From Oscillospiraceae bacterium (GTDB taxonomy: Bacteria; Bacillota; Clostridia; Monoglobales; Monoglobaceae), in assembly GCA_015068605.1 (NCBI GenBank), contig SVKF01000004.1, positions 105,949-142,253 on the forward strand: DNA of 36,305 nt, written 5' to 3'. The first letter of the stretch is position 1. Each line of letters opens with the position of its first letter. The notes beneath the pieces were generated by a model. That model was given only the letters and a program-made list of their open reading frames with translations, ran no database searches and was not told the origin of the DNA. The position numbers were made by a program, and so were the translations under genes. Shown piece by piece: positions 21,526 to 29,686 of this stretch.

Positions 21526-22455
21526 TTACAGAAATTCTCCAAGCTTGCAAACACCCACAGCGTTATCCGCTGAAAGCTCCACTTCTGCAAAATAGATATT
21601 TGGTATATTTTCAAACCCCTGTCTTATAAATCCTGACGAGGAAACGCCTCCTGCCATCAAAACATTTTCAATACCATATTCCCGTTTTGCATTTTCAATC
21701 GCCAAAACAACGGATTCCCTTATGACTTTCATGGTGCAATATGCTATTCTTTCCTTTGATTCGCCGTTCTCAAACAGACGCCTGTATCTTGTTTCCTCCC
21801 CCGAAAAGTTTATGTAACATCCGTCAACGGCAATCTTCACCTTTTCATCTTTATCATATTCCATAGCCATGGTGTCAAGATATTTCCCCGACGGGAACTC
21901 CATACCCATAAGGACCCCGATTCGGTCAATAAACTGTCCTGCTGGCAAATCCTTTGTTCCGCCGACAATCTCCGATTCAAATCCGTTTCCGCATCTTTTA
22001 GCAATGACAATCTCCGTTGTTCCGCCTGATATATGCACCGCAATAAAAGGCTTTTCCAAAATCGAATAAACTCCGCAGGAATATATCGCCGCCATAATGT
22101 GACCTTCTTGATGAGAAACACAGTTCAGCTTTGCCCCAACAGATGCGGAAACAGCTCTTGCAAAGCTATGCCCTGCCATAAATACAGGCATATATGAGCC
22201 CTTCTCATTCCTTGGACTTACGCTGACGGAAATCACCTTTTCACTATACTCTGTTAAATCAAATTCCTTAGACATTTCCTCAAACAAGACAGGCAAATTC
22301 TTAATATGCTCAAAAACCGCATCAGACTGCCGAAGTCCGCATTGTCCCTCTTTAACCTTAAGCGGAATTTTATAGTGTCTGTGCTTGTCCTCTGTCATAA
22401 CAGCCAATGATGATGTGTAACAACTCGTGTCAATACCGAGACAGATTTTGCCCAT
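21526..22455 (-). CDS. TsaD/Kae1-like (peptidase M22) paralogue
   Basis: ASKHA-fold protein of the Kae1/TsaD superfamily, 309 aa. It begins CLGIDTSCYTSSLAVMTED. The metal-binding pair is in SHQEGHIMAAI (HxxxH), with the nucleotide loops VHISGGTTEIV and VLMAGGVSSSGFIRQG. It is divergent from true TsaD (usually GIETSCDET and HMEGHI), which would be expected elsewhere in the genome. In Clostridia such a paralogue is often found in this nusB-xseA position. It abuts nusB with no gap. A role in t6A synthesis is not established; annotation as O-sialoglycoprotein endopeptidase is historical. Confidence 0.85.
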   Translation of the reverse strand: MGKICLGIDTSCYTSSLAVMTEDKHRHYKIPLKVKEGQCGLRQSDAVFEHIKNLPVLFEEMSKEFDLTEYSEKVISVSVSPRNEKGSYMPVFMAGHSFARAVSASVGAKLNCVSHQEGHIMAAIYSCGVYSILEKPFIAVHISGGTTEIVIAKRCGNGFESEIVGGTKDLPAGQFIDRIGVLMGMEFPSGKYLDTMAMEYDKDEKVKIAVDGCYINFSGEETRYRRLFENGESKERIAYCTMKVIRESVVLAIENAKREYGIENVLMAGGVSSSGFIRQGFENIPNIYFAEVELSADNAVGVCKLGEFL

Positions 22456-22860
22456 TTATATCACCTTTAAATTGTTCCTGATTTTGTCAAGAACACCGTT
22501 CATAAATGCAACGGATTCCTCTCCATCATAGACTTTCGCCAATCCAACCGCCTCATTAACCGAAACGGGGGCAGGGATATTATCAACATAAAGCATTTCC
22601 CCAACCGCAAGTCTTAAAAGGGACAGATTAACTGTTGAAATACGGTCAACACCCCAACCATCGCTTGTTTTCTCAATCATTTCATCAATTTTTTTTACAT
22701 TTTCAGCAACCTTTGTCACAACCGTTCTGATATACTCCTCCTGAATTCCGGGATTGTATTCCATGCAGAATTCCTCCAGTATATCCATAATTTCATTCGG
22801 TTGAAATTTATACTGAAATAGTAAAATAAATGCGTATTCTCTTGCTTTTGTTCTGTTCAT
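22456..22860 (-). CDS. nusB: Transcription antitermination factor NusB
   Basis: With NusE (S10) binds boxA RNA for rRNA antitermination. 134 aa, all-helical, starting MNRTKAREYAFILLFQYKF with later GWGVDRISTVNLSLLRLAVG and PAPVSVNEAVGLAKVYDGEE. ATG 22860 has GGAGA before it; an upstream extension to 22908 runs into the terminator hairpin and is not part of the gene. The gene is followed directly by the TsaD-like gene. Confidence 0.95.
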   Translation of the reverse strand: MNRTKAREYAFILLFQYKFQPNEIMDILEEFCMEYNPGIQEEYIRTVVTKVAENVKKIDEMIEKTSDGWGVDRISTVNLSLLRLAVGEMLYVDNIPAPVSVNEAVGLAKVYDGEESVAFMNGVLDKIRNNLKVI

Positions 22861-22886
22861 AAGCTTTCTCCAAATATGTAGAATAA

Positions 22887-22913
22887 CCCGATTGACCATA
22901 TCGGTCAATCAGG
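22887..22913 (-). terminator. Hairpin between asp23 gene and nusB
   Basis: On the minus strand CCTGATTGACC pairs with GGTCAATCGGG (one U-G wobble) over GATAT, then TTATTCT. It may partly terminate the asp23 transcript ahead of nusB. Confidence 0.55.
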
Positions 22914-22924
22914 CTCTCAAAATT

Positions 22925-23311
22925 TTATTTAATTTTCTTTGCTGCGTCTTTTTCCTCTTTCGGAACAACAACATCGTCTATCAAGACATTTACAGAATTA
23001 ACGCTGTATCCTGTCATAGACTCAATTTCACTTTTAACCTTTTCCTGAATTTCCTTTGCAACCTGCTGTATTCTGCAACCATAAGTAACAGAAATACTGA
23101 TATCAACATCAACAACCTCATCAGTTACAACTACCTTAACGCCCTTTGAAGGATTTTTCTTACCCAAAAATTCAACAATTCCACCGGTAACACCCGTTTG
23201 CATTCCGTTGACACCTTCAACACTTTTTGCCGCAATAGCAGATATAACCGAAACAACCTCATCAGAGATTACAACGCCATCTTTAAAGTCTTTCATTTCT
23301 TCAGCACTCAT
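22925..23311 (-). CDS. Asp23/Gls24 family protein (YqhY-like)
   Basis: A 128-aa cytoplasmic or membrane-associated protein of the Asp23 family. It has ISDEVVSVISAIAAKSVEGV, GVKVVVTDEVVDVDISISVT, YGCRIQQVAKEIQEKVKSEI and VNSVNVLIDDVVVP. Bacillus YqhY occupies the same place before nusB, where it affects lipid metabolism (acetyl-CoA carboxylase). ATG 23311 has GGGAGG 9 nt upstream. A good promoter (23364-23392) lies just before it, so asp23-nusB onwards can be read independently of spoIIIA. Confidence 0.92.
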   Translation of the reverse strand: MSAEEMKDFKDGVVISDEVVSVISAIAAKSVEGVNGMQTGVTGGIVEFLGKKNPSKGVKVVVTDEVVDVDISISVTYGCRIQQVAKEIQEKVKSEIESMTGYSVNSVNVLIDDVVVPKEEKDAAKKIK

Positions 23312-23363
23312 AATCGCAAACCTCCCGAAAATATTTAAATTTAAAAAATCATCAATTTTATAT

Positions 23364-23392
23364 ATTATAACATAAAACATTTGATTTTACAA
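23364..23392 (-). promoter_or_regulatory. Sigma-A promoter for asp23-nusB-xse-ispA-thrS
   Basis: On the minus strand TTGTAA (23392-23387), 17-bp spacer, TATAAT (23369-23364). It separates the vegetative housekeeping genes from the sporulation operon just upstream. Confidence 0.7.
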
Positions 23393-23419
23393 TCATTTTT
23401 TCTATTTTTTTATTATTTT

Positions 23420-23968
23420 TTATTTATGATTGCTTATAACTATCTGTGAAGGCTTATAATTTGTTTTTGAAACAACAATTTCGCTTATCTGGGCGACCTT
23501 ATCGCTCTCGAGCTTCTCTGCTTTAACTATAACTCTGATTTCATCATCTTCCACATAGGTAATGCAATCCTCATAGCCTTTTGCCTTGACAAAGCTTTCA
23601 ATTTCGCCCTCCGCCTTAATGTTTTCCGCAGATTTTTTCAGCTTATTATCCGCTTCCGCTTTGGCGTCCGCTGTGGACTCCTCGTTTTCCGCAATTTCTC
23701 TAATCAATTCTTCCGCCTGACTTCTTGCGCTGTCCCTTTCCTTTCTTGCCGATGCGAAATAATTTTCACCTTCAGCCTTTGCCGTACTTATAACCGGAAC
23801 CGTTTCGGTCATTTCAGGCTCCGTGTTGCTTACCGAATATCTGTAATAGCCTGCAAAAACAACCATAACCGCAAGTGCTCCCACTAAAATTTGCCTGCTC
23901 CTTGCAGAGCTTTTTTTGCTCTTGGGTGTACTTTTTTTACCATCCGTTAATTTTTTCATATTACTCAT
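23420..23968 (-). CDS. spoIIIAH: Stage III sporulation protein AH
   Basis: Mother-cell membrane component of the feeding-tube channel that docks forespore SpoIIQ. 182 aa: a short basic cytoplasmic N-terminus (KKSTPKSKKSSARSR), one membrane helix (ILVGALAVMVVFAGYYRYSV), a charged coiled linker (ASARKERDSARSQAEELIRE) and the ring-forming YscJ-like domain ending KTNYKPSQIVISN. ATG 23968 has AAAGGG nearby; ATG 23959 is an alternative. It is the last gene of the spoIIIA operon. Confidence 0.93.
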   Translation of the reverse strand: MSNMKKLTDGKKSTPKSKKSSARSRQILVGALAVMVVFAGYYRYSVSNTEPEMTETVPVISTAKAEGENYFASARKERDSARSQAEELIREIAENEESTADAKAEADNKLKKSAENIKAEGEIESFVKAKGYEDCITYVEDDEIRVIVKAEKLESDKVAQISEIVVSKTNYKPSQIVISNHK

Positions 23969-23999
23969 TCCTTTGCCCTTTATGTATTTAATATAAAAT

Positions 24000-24551
24000 T
24001 TAATTATTTTCATTTTTAAAATTTGTCACCTTTATTCTATGAGATGATATTCCATAAAGCGCTCTGACCGCTTCATAAAGCTCAAGTCTGACACTTTCAT
24101 CATCTGCCCCCGACGCAATTACCAAAACGCCCGACGGAACAGGGAGCTTTTCCTCGGTTACATAGGGCGTTTCATTTTGCCCCTGACCATAAACAACAAC
24201 ACTGTCGGAATTTTCTTTGGTTTCCCGACTTTCAACGCTCCCCGTATCCGTTTGGACCTTACTCTGGCTGTTTCTCGCAATAACCGTCTTGCCCCTGCTT
24301 TCAAAGCTTAAAACCACCTCAACCGTTCCTGCACCTTTTATCTGAGAAAGTGCTTCCTCAGCTTCACGGGAAAGCTCATTTTTATACTTCTCAAAGTCAA
24401 ATATATTTTCGTGGTTTCCATTCTTATCAGCTTCTCCTTTTCCGAAGTTTCCGAAAGCAAGAAACAAAATTGCCCCAATAATTAAAAATATAATAAATTT
24501 TGTTTTTTTGTTATTATTTAAAATATTTTCTTTTATGATGTTGTAATCCAC
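24000..24551 (-). CDS. spoIIIAG: Stage III sporulation protein AG
   Basis: Ring-forming channel subunit in the mother-cell membrane. 183 aa: one N-terminal membrane helix (TKFIIFLIIGAILFLAFGNF), then the periplasm-facing YscJ-like ring domain with a beta insertion (GTVEVVLSFESRGKTVIARN, VLVIASGADDESVRLELYEA). Start is GTG 24551 with GGAGGG 5 nt upstream. It lies 12 nt after spoIIIAF. Confidence 0.92.
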   Translation of the reverse strand: MDYNIIKENILNNNKKTKFIIFLIIGAILFLAFGNFGKGEADKNGNHENIFDFEKYKNELSREAEEALSQIKGAGTVEVVLSFESRGKTVIARNSQSKVQTDTGSVESRETKENSDSVVVYGQGQNETPYVTEEKLPVPSGVLVIASGADDESVRLELYEAVRALYGISSHRIKVTNFKNENN

Positions 24552-24563
24552 TTTTGCCCTCCA

Positions 24564-25061
24564 TTATCCTATGCGATAATTAACAGCTATATTTTTTGTT
24601 GATATTCCGTATTTTTCCGAAAGGAGTCTCTCAACCACATCATTTACATATATTTCTTCTTTTGTCAGGACTGTTATGATGACTCCCTTGATTTTACCAA
24701 ACTCAGACATATTTCCCGATTCAACCTCAATCTGAAATTCAAATTCACAGTTGTCAATTACCGAACTTAAATCCTCATTCATTTTCTTCTCAAGATTTGC
24801 TTTATACAACCTTAACACATTTTCACGCTCCTTTTCTTCCATTTTTTCTGCCTCAAAGTCAACCGTCTGCTCATTTTCATCGATAAAAAAATCTGTTTTA
24901 AAACCGTCTGCGACAGGGTTTGCTATAAAAATCGTCAATATAAGACCAGTCAGAATCCGCACATATTTTTTCACATCTCCCGACGGCAAAATACCTTCAC
25001 ACATAACCGCCAAAATCAAAATACCGACTACCCTTATACACCACTCCTTAACACCTTCCAC
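24564..25061 (-). CDS. spoIIIAF: Stage III sporulation protein AF
   Basis: Membrane component of the SpoIIIA complex. 165 aa: two N-terminal hydrophobic helices (IRVVGILILAVMCEGILPS and KYVRILTGLILTIFIANPV) followed by a soluble ring-like domain (FEFQIEVESG, KGVIITVLTKEEIYV). GTG start at 25061 with GGGGAGG 6 nt upstream, 3 nt after the spoIIIAE stop, so translation is likely coupled. Confidence 0.9.
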   Translation of the reverse strand: MEGVKEWCIRVVGILILAVMCEGILPSGDVKKYVRILTGLILTIFIANPVADGFKTDFFIDENEQTVDFEAEKMEEKERENVLRLYKANLEKKMNEDLSSVIDNCEFEFQIEVESGNMSEFGKIKGVIITVLTKEEIYVNDVVERLLSEKYGISTKNIAVNYRIG

Positions 25062-25064
25062 TCT

Positions 25065-26222
25065 TTACCTCCCCAGCATATATGCGGAATTTCCTGCGCT
25101 GAGCATAATTGTCATAATTATTATAAACATTACCGTTACCGCAAGTGTAATGGAAAAAACAAGCCCAACCGCATCGGCAATTCCCGAAACACATTTTGAA
25201 ACTCTGTTATCGGCTATCGGCTGAACAACAGATGAGGTTAACCGCAACACAATAAGACACGCAGAAATCTTAATCAAGGGGAGCAGCATTGCTCCTGCCA
25301 TAATAATAATTCCGGTTATTCCCACCGCATTTTTGATAACAACGCTGCAATTCATGACCGTTTCTACCGATTCGGATAAAATACCGCCCACAAACGGGAT
25401 TAGGTTAGATGCCGCATACTTGGCAATTTTAACGGATATACCGTCAGCACCACTTGAAGCAAGACTCTGTAATCCTGCACAGCCGATAAATATAGTTAAA
25501 AGTATTGATATTCCCCATTTTATGACCTTTCCCACGAACTGTACCATTTTATCTATATTGAATTTTTCTGATAAATTATTAACGATATTAAATATTGCAT
25601 AAAGCATAAGTGCAGGCAAAAAGAATTTTTCTATGACAAACAGCGCAATGCCTATAACAGACAGAAGCATCGGCTGAAAGCTTGATGCGGAAACCACCGC
25701 TCCCGAGCCCATAAGACACGCCGTAACAACCGGTACCACGACTTTAGATATAAGAACAATTGTATCTATTGCACTTTTCGCACAGGTTACAATCTCAACA
25801 TATGATACAGAGCATATCCCTGCAATTACAGTATAGCAGGCAAAAAATGCAATATCTGACACTTCCTTGCTTCTTCCGTCCGGTAACGCCGAAAGGTATG
25901 CCGTCAGAATCGAAATGGCTATTACATAAAGCATAATTTTAAGAACATTTCTGATTTCGCCAAACAGTAAAGAAAGCAATCTCGTAAATATACTTTTTAT
26001 ATCAAAGATGCTGTCTCCCGACATGGTTTTCCTTATCATTTTTTCAGCATCAAATTCCGGCACTATGCTTCTTACACTTTCATCAACATCATACTCTGCA
26101 ACGACATCATCAAATTCCGATGAATATATAGAAATATACTCATCTATAATTTCCCCTTCTTCCGCATGAGCATTTACAAACAACATAAACAAAGCAATAC
26201 CAAAAACAATAACTTTTTTCAC
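25065..26222 (-). CDS. spoIIIAE: Stage III sporulation protein AE
   Basis: Polytopic membrane protein of the SpoIIIA channel, 385 aa. It has an N-terminal signal-like segment (VIVFGIALFMLFVNAHA) and about seven to eight further hydrophobic segments, including the conserved VFVIEKFFLPALMLYAIFNI-type region and LIPFVGGILSESVETVMNCS. Start is GTG 26222 with AAAGGA 8 nt upstream. It lies 15 nt after spoIIIAD. Confidence 0.93.
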   Translation of the reverse strand: MKKVIVFGIALFMLFVNAHAEEGEIIDEYISIYSSEFDDVVAEYDVDESVRSIVPEFDAEKMIRKTMSGDSIFDIKSIFTRLLSLLFGEIRNVLKIMLYVIAISILTAYLSALPDGRSKEVSDIAFFACYTVIAGICSVSYVEIVTCAKSAIDTIVLISKVVVPVVTACLMGSGAVVSASSFQPMLLSVIGIALFVIEKFFLPALMLYAIFNIVNNLSEKFNIDKMVQFVGKVIKWGISILLTIFIGCAGLQSLASSGADGISVKIAKYAASNLIPFVGGILSESVETVMNCSVVIKNAVGITGIIIMAGAMLLPLIKISACLIVLRLTSSVVQPIADNRVSKCVSGIADAVGLVFSITLAVTVMFIIIMTIMLSAGNSAYMLGR

Positions 26223-26237
26223 ATATATTATCCTTTG

Positions 26238-26630
26238 CTACACCAAATTAACTATATCACTTATAACAGAAAAAAGCTCATAAACTATCGGCAAGGACAT
26301 AACCATAATCACTATCTTGCCGCATATTTCCACCTTTGTCGCAACAGCATTTTCTCCCGAGTCACGGCAAATCTCTGCTCCAATCTGTGTTATATACGCA
26401 ATTCCGATAACCTTTATAACCGTAACAATGTATTTTATCTCCATTCCAATTTGGCTTGAAATATTCACAAATGAACTAAGCACAATTTTAAGATACGGGC
26501 TTATTATTGCAAACATAACCACCACGGCAATAAGTGATACAGAAATTGCCACACTCGGGTTATACCCTTTTAAAAGAACCGATAAAATAACCGATACCAA
26601 CGCAATTCCTACAATTTTTTCTATTACCAT
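26238..26630 (-). CDS. spoIIIAD: Stage III sporulation protein AD
   Basis: Small hydrophobic subunit of the SpoIIIA complex, 130 aa with four membrane segments (MVIEKIVGIALVSVILSVLL, VAISVSLIAVVVMFAIISPY). It is related to SpoIIIAC by sequence style (stacked hydrophobic helices, YIVTVIKVIGIAYITQIGAE). ATG 26630 is one base after the spoIIIAC stop; a longer frame overlapping spoIIIAC is not the start. Confidence 0.93.
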   Translation of the reverse strand: MVIEKIVGIALVSVILSVLLKGYNPSVAISVSLIAVVVMFAIISPYLKIVLSSFVNISSQIGMEIKYIVTVIKVIGIAYITQIGAEICRDSGENAVATKVEICGKIVIMVMSLPIVYELFSVISDIVNLV

Positions 26631-26631
26631 A

Positions 26632-26829
26632 TCAAAGCTCAAACACACTTTTAATCGTGTCAAACAAATTACTTATCTGTTTAATAACCATCATAAGCAC
26701 AACAATTAGCCCTGCAAGGGTTGTCAGCATCGCTTGGTCTTCCCTGCCGCTTCTGACTAAAAGCTGATTTAAGACTGCAACCAAAATTCCGATTGCCGCC
26801 ACCTTGAATATAAGATCAACACCCGTCAT
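26632..26829 (-). CDS. spoIIIAC: Stage III sporulation protein AC
   Basis: A 65-aa integral membrane protein with two helices (DLIFKVAAIGILVAVLNQLL and LTTLAGLIVVLMMVIKQISN) and the conserved GREDQAML loop between them, matching the usual 60-68 aa length. GGAGGGG precedes the ATG. One base separates it from spoIIIAD. Confidence 0.94.
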   Translation of the reverse strand: MTGVDLIFKVAAIGILVAVLNQLLVRSGREDQAMLTTLAGLIVVLMMVIKQISNLFDTIKSVFEL

Positions 26830-26846
26830 TTTCCCCTCCGTTTATT

Positions 26847-27365
26847 CTAAATAAGCACAATTACTATTAAAATCCCCGCAAGTGTACTTATGCTTTTTGT
26901 CATCTTAACCTTTTTGTTAACCTCCTCTTTTGCATCCTGACAGGATGCAGACAGTCTGACCTTTGCCGATTCGATATTAACAATTTCAGCTTTTCTGTCC
27001 CCTTTTCCCAACGACAGAGCAAAGCTTTTCACTATTTCCATCTCATCATATGATAAGGTCATCTTATTTTTATTTTTATCAATTCCTCTGCAAAATGCCT
27101 CTCCTGACGAAACCTCATATTCTTCGGACATTATTCGGGATGCTTCCTCAAAAACAGCTTTTATGGGCTGCGAACAACCTTCCGCCACTCTTTTAAAAGC
27201 CTCAGCCATGGGAAAATTCATATATCTTATATTAAATTCCAGCATATTAAGTCCGTCACAAAATGCATCAAGCTGAGCGAGTCTTGACTTCTCCCGTTCC
27301 GCATACAATCTGCCTATATAGGTAAAACCCAAGACAATTATACATCCGCAAATTATCCTAAACAT
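26847..27365 (-). CDS. spoIIIAB: Stage III sporulation protein AB
   Basis: A 172-aa membrane-anchored subunit with a GspF-like fold: an N-terminal helix (IICGCIIVLGFTYIGRLYA), a helical cytoplasmic part (LNMLEFNIRYMNFPMAEAFK, SLGKGDRKAEI) and a C-terminal membrane helix (SISTLAGILIVIVLI). It probably works with the SpoIIIAA ATPase. Its ATG overlaps the spoIIIAA stop by one base (TAATG). Confidence 0.93.
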   Translation of the reverse strand: MFRIICGCIIVLGFTYIGRLYAEREKSRLAQLDAFCDGLNMLEFNIRYMNFPMAEAFKRVAEGCSQPIKAVFEEASRIMSEEYEVSSGEAFCRGIDKNKNKMTLSYDEMEIVKSFALSLGKGDRKAEIVNIESAKVRLSASCQDAKEEVNKKVKMTKSISTLAGILIVIVLI

Positions 27366-28297
27366 TAAAATTTCACCTCAAAAACTTCTCCGCTGATTCT
27401 TTTGCTTATACTCTCATTATTACGCTTTAACAGTATAATTTTATTAAATCCGTTACCCCCAAGGAGACACCTTATAAGAGGATTGCTTTTCACCTCCTCA
27501 ACACTTCCTGCGTGAGCACTGGCAATAACTCCCACACCTGAGCCGAAACACTTTTTTATGCTTAACATATCCGATTCAGACGCAATTTCATCACATATTA
27601 TAAGTTGCGGTGACATGGAGCGAAGCATAAGGGGAATTGCCTCTTTTTTTGGAGCATCTTCAATAATATCTGTCTGAAAACCAATATCATTTTGCGGAAC
27701 GGAACCGTAACAAGCTCCAATCTCGCCTCTCTCATCAACAACAGATACTTTAATTCCCGAATTGGAAATCAGCCTGGTTAAATCCCTAAGAAGGGTTGTC
27801 TTCCCACAGCCGGGAGACGAAATTACAAGTGTATTTATAATCCGTCCGTTATATGTAATATCTTTCAGATATTCGCTTCCGCACCCAATTTTCTCTTTCG
27901 CAATTCTGATATTTATCCCGTTAATTTCCTTAAGTGTATCGATTTTCCCGTCACGAATGACGGCTTTACCCGAAAATCCAACTCGATGTCCGCCCCTGAC
28001 GGTTATATACCCTTGCCGGATTTCCGCTTCGTGCGCATATACCGAATTTTCACAAATACTGCAAAACACTCGCTTAATATCACTTTCACTGACAATATAC
28101 GCCCCTCCGAGAGCCGGAGAAATATTTCCATCCTTTAAAATGGCAAAATTTCCTCCGGCAGTTCCGACAATAAGGGGCTTATTAACTCTTAAACGAATTT
28201 CCTCCAGCCCTCCCCAAAGCTCACCCAACGCCTTTTTCATAAGACATCTTAAATTTTCAGGCATAATTCCGAGTATTTCTCTGTTTCGATTTTCCAT
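27365..28297 (-). CDS. spoIIIAA: Stage III sporulation protein AA (secretion-type ATPase)
   Basis: Cytoplasmic ATPase related to type II/IV secretion ATPases that powers the SpoIIIA channel. 310 aa with Walker A VISSPGCGKTTLLRDL, SVVDERGEIGACY, Walker B LIICDEIASESDM and a conserved SAHA segment. ATG 28297 has AAGGAAGG 6 nt upstream; ATG 28303 abuts that site. First gene of spoIIIAA-AH. In Bacillus the operon is sigma-E dependent; a CATAATAAT stretch 30 nt upstream resembles a sigma-E -10, but no clear -35 is visible. Confidence 0.95.
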   Translation of the reverse strand: MENRNREILGIMPENLRCLMKKALGELWGGLEEIRLRVNKPLIVGTAGGNFAILKDGNISPALGGAYIVSESDIKRVFCSICENSVYAHEAEIRQGYITVRGGHRVGFSGKAVIRDGKIDTLKEINGINIRIAKEKIGCGSEYLKDITYNGRIINTLVISSPGCGKTTLLRDLTRLISNSGIKVSVVDERGEIGACYGSVPQNDIGFQTDIIEDAPKKEAIPLMLRSMSPQLIICDEIASESDMLSIKKCFGSGVGVIASAHAGSVEEVKSNPLIRCLLGGNGFNKIILLKRNNESISKRISGEVFEVKF

Positions 28298-28357
28298 AAG
28301 CATCCTTCCTTTTCTTTTGATATTCCATTATTATGATACTTTGTCCCATTTTAGAAC

Positions 28358-28873
28358 TTATACCGGACTTATAAAAATATTTATCGCAGGCGGATTATAT
28401 GTGTAGATTGCAAACAGTATCGCCGTTATTAAAAGTGTGATAATTGATGTTTTCTTATTTTGTATAGAGCTGAATTTACCGCTGTTTAGAATTTTCCATG
28501 TCACAAACTCACATACTATAACTCCCACAACATAGGTCAATATATCCGCTATAAGAAAATCCCTTCCGATTATTCCCGAATAAGTGTAAAAAGAAATAAC
28601 AATTCCTGCCATACCGAGTAAAATTCCGATTGTTTTCGCCGCAATGAAATTCTGATATTTTTTGCCGGTACAAAAATATTCATATATTCCGGCTATTATC
28701 CCCGGATAAAATAAAAGCTTTAAGTGCTCCCAGACACTTTCCGAAACAGGAACGAAAAAACCAACCCAAGAGGGTGTTCCGCCTATGCTGTCATACAGAA
28801 AATGCAGCGGAAACGATAAAATAAACATTCCTATCGCTCCGATAAATAAACATTTTTTCAATTTACTTTTCAT
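28358..28873 (-). CDS. DUF6512-like integral membrane protein
   Basis: A 171-aa polytopic membrane protein with about five hydrophobic segments. The early part, FPLHFLYDSIGGTPSWVGFF followed by PVSESVWEHLKLLFYP, matches the conserved region I associate with DUF6512 proteins of Clostridia. Function is unknown. Start ATG 28873 has GGAGAG upstream. It precedes spoIIIAA by 60 nt on the same strand, so some read-through is possible, but I see no sporulation link in the sequence. Confidence 0.7.
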   Translation of the reverse strand: MKSKLKKCLFIGAIGMFILSFPLHFLYDSIGGTPSWVGFFVPVSESVWEHLKLLFYPGIIAGIYEYFCTGKKYQNFIAAKTIGILLGMAGIVISFYTYSGIIGRDFLIADILTYVVGVIVCEFVTWKILNSGKFSSIQNKKTSIITLLITAILFAIYTYNPPAINIFISPV

Positions 28874-28933
28874 AATTCACTCTCCATTAAAGTTTTGTTT
28901 AATTTTTATTCAACATTTTGTTGATTATGACTA

Positions 28934-28962
28934 TTGCAATTAAATATGCACTATATTATAAT
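28934..28962 (+). promoter_or_regulatory. Sigma-A promoter for the ECF S-component
   Basis: TTGCAA (28934-28939), 17-bp spacer, TATAAT (28957-28962), start near 28969, giving a 24-nt leader. A TCAACA-TTT-TGTTGA palindrome (28910-28924) lies just upstream of the -35 and could be an operator. Confidence 0.75.
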
Positions 28963-28992
28963 AATAGCAACACTTCAGACGGAGGAATTTTT

Positions 28993-29496
28993 ATGAAGCA
29001 AACCCATTTGAAAAATTTAACTTTAACCGCTATATTTTCGGTTCTCACATTTTGCGCAACCTTTATTATCCGTATCCCATCCTTTGGTGGTTATCTTAAT
29101 TTTGGTGATTGCATGGTTTTAGTCTCGGGCTATATTTTAGGTCCTTATTGGGGAAGTGTTTCCGCCGGAATAGGCAGTGCACTTGCCGATGTGTTTTCAG
29201 GCTATACAATTTATGCCCTCCCAACCTTAATCATCAAAGCTTTTGTTGCCTTTTCAGCAGGATTTCTTTTTAAACTTTCCAAAAAGAAAAATATTCTGCA
29301 TATAGTTATATGCGGAATAATTGGTGAAATTATTATGCTTTTGGGTTATTTCATTTTTGAAGCATATTTTTTAGGTCTCGGAGTTCAGGTTGCTTTGATG
29401 TCAGCTTATTCCGGAACACTTCAGGCACTCGCAGGTGTAAGCAGTTCAACACTCTTACTTCAAGCGTTTAAAGACAGAAAGAAAGGCGGTGTTTAA
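28993..29496 (+). CDS. ECF transporter S-component (riboflavin-type fold)
   Basis: A 167-aa membrane substrate-binding subunit of an energy-coupling-factor vitamin transporter. It has about five to six helices, with SFGGYLNFGDCMVLVSGYIL, GPYWGSVSAGIGSALADVFS and YALPTLIIKAFVAF, typical of the PF07155-like S-components. The partner EcfAAT genes are not in the window, as usual for group II systems. ATG 28993 has GGAGG upstream; the longer frame to 28918 covers the promoter. The substrate (riboflavin, pyridoxine, hydroxymethylpyrimidine or other) cannot be told. The stop codon lies in the 29482-29528 hairpin. Confidence 0.8.
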   Translation: MKQTHLKNLTLTAIFSVLTFCATFIIRIPSFGGYLNFGDCMVLVSGYILGPYWGSVSAGIGSALADVFSGYTIYALPTLIIKAFVAFSAGFLFKLSKKKNILHIVICGIIGEIIMLLGYFIFEAYFLGLGVQVALMSAYSGTLQALAGVSSSTLLLQAFKDRKKGGV

Positions 29497-29528
29497 AAAG
29501 TCTTTTTGACTTTTTAAACACCGCCTTT
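29482..29528 (+). terminator. Perfect 21-bp hairpin at the end of the ECF gene
   Basis: The arms 29482-29502 (beginning AAAGGCGGTG) and 29508-29528 are exact complements over a 5-T loop, followed by a T-rich stretch GTTTT. The gene's last five codons and stop lie in the left arm. Repeat R2 starts 8 nt later. Confidence 0.75.
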
Positions 29529-29535
29529 GTTTTAA

Positions 29536-29661
29536 GGGGATAGGAAAAAAGCTCTAAAGCGAACAAACTGAGCCAAAGCCTTGGCTTTGGGTTACCCGAA
29601 GGCGTACGCAGGTACTCCGAGAGGCGAAGTTTGTTTCGTAGCAATAAAAGATAGTATATTT
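29536..29661 (+). repeat. Interspersed repeat copy R2 (3' of ECF gene)
   Basis: About 126 nt from GGGGATAGG to AAAAGATAGTATATT, aligned over its length with R1 (13213-13091, minus). It contains CCAAAGCC-TT-GGCTTTGG, a local hairpin, and CGAACAAACT ... AGTTTGTTTCG, which can close a long outer stem. In R1 both partners of that outer stem differ yet still mostly pair. An A/T palindrome with T6 (29662-29686) follows and could terminate. For 29687-29801, the rest of this 305-bp gap, I see no gene and no further structure I can support. Confidence 0.75.
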
Positions 29662-29686
29662 AAAAAATCAAAATTTTTGATTTTTT
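29662..29686 (+). terminator. AT-rich palindrome with T-run after R2
   Basis: AAAAAATCAAAA-T-TTTTGATTTTTT, a perfect inverted repeat ending in six T. It could end the ECF/R2 transcript or, read the other way, shield the convergent 29802 gene. The low GC makes it a weak terminator. Confidence 0.4.

Noticed and set aside
28304-28357. Sigma-E promoter for the spoIIIA operon
   Set aside because: A CATAATAAT resembles the -10, but no acceptable -35 stands 13-15 bp upstream, so I did not list it.
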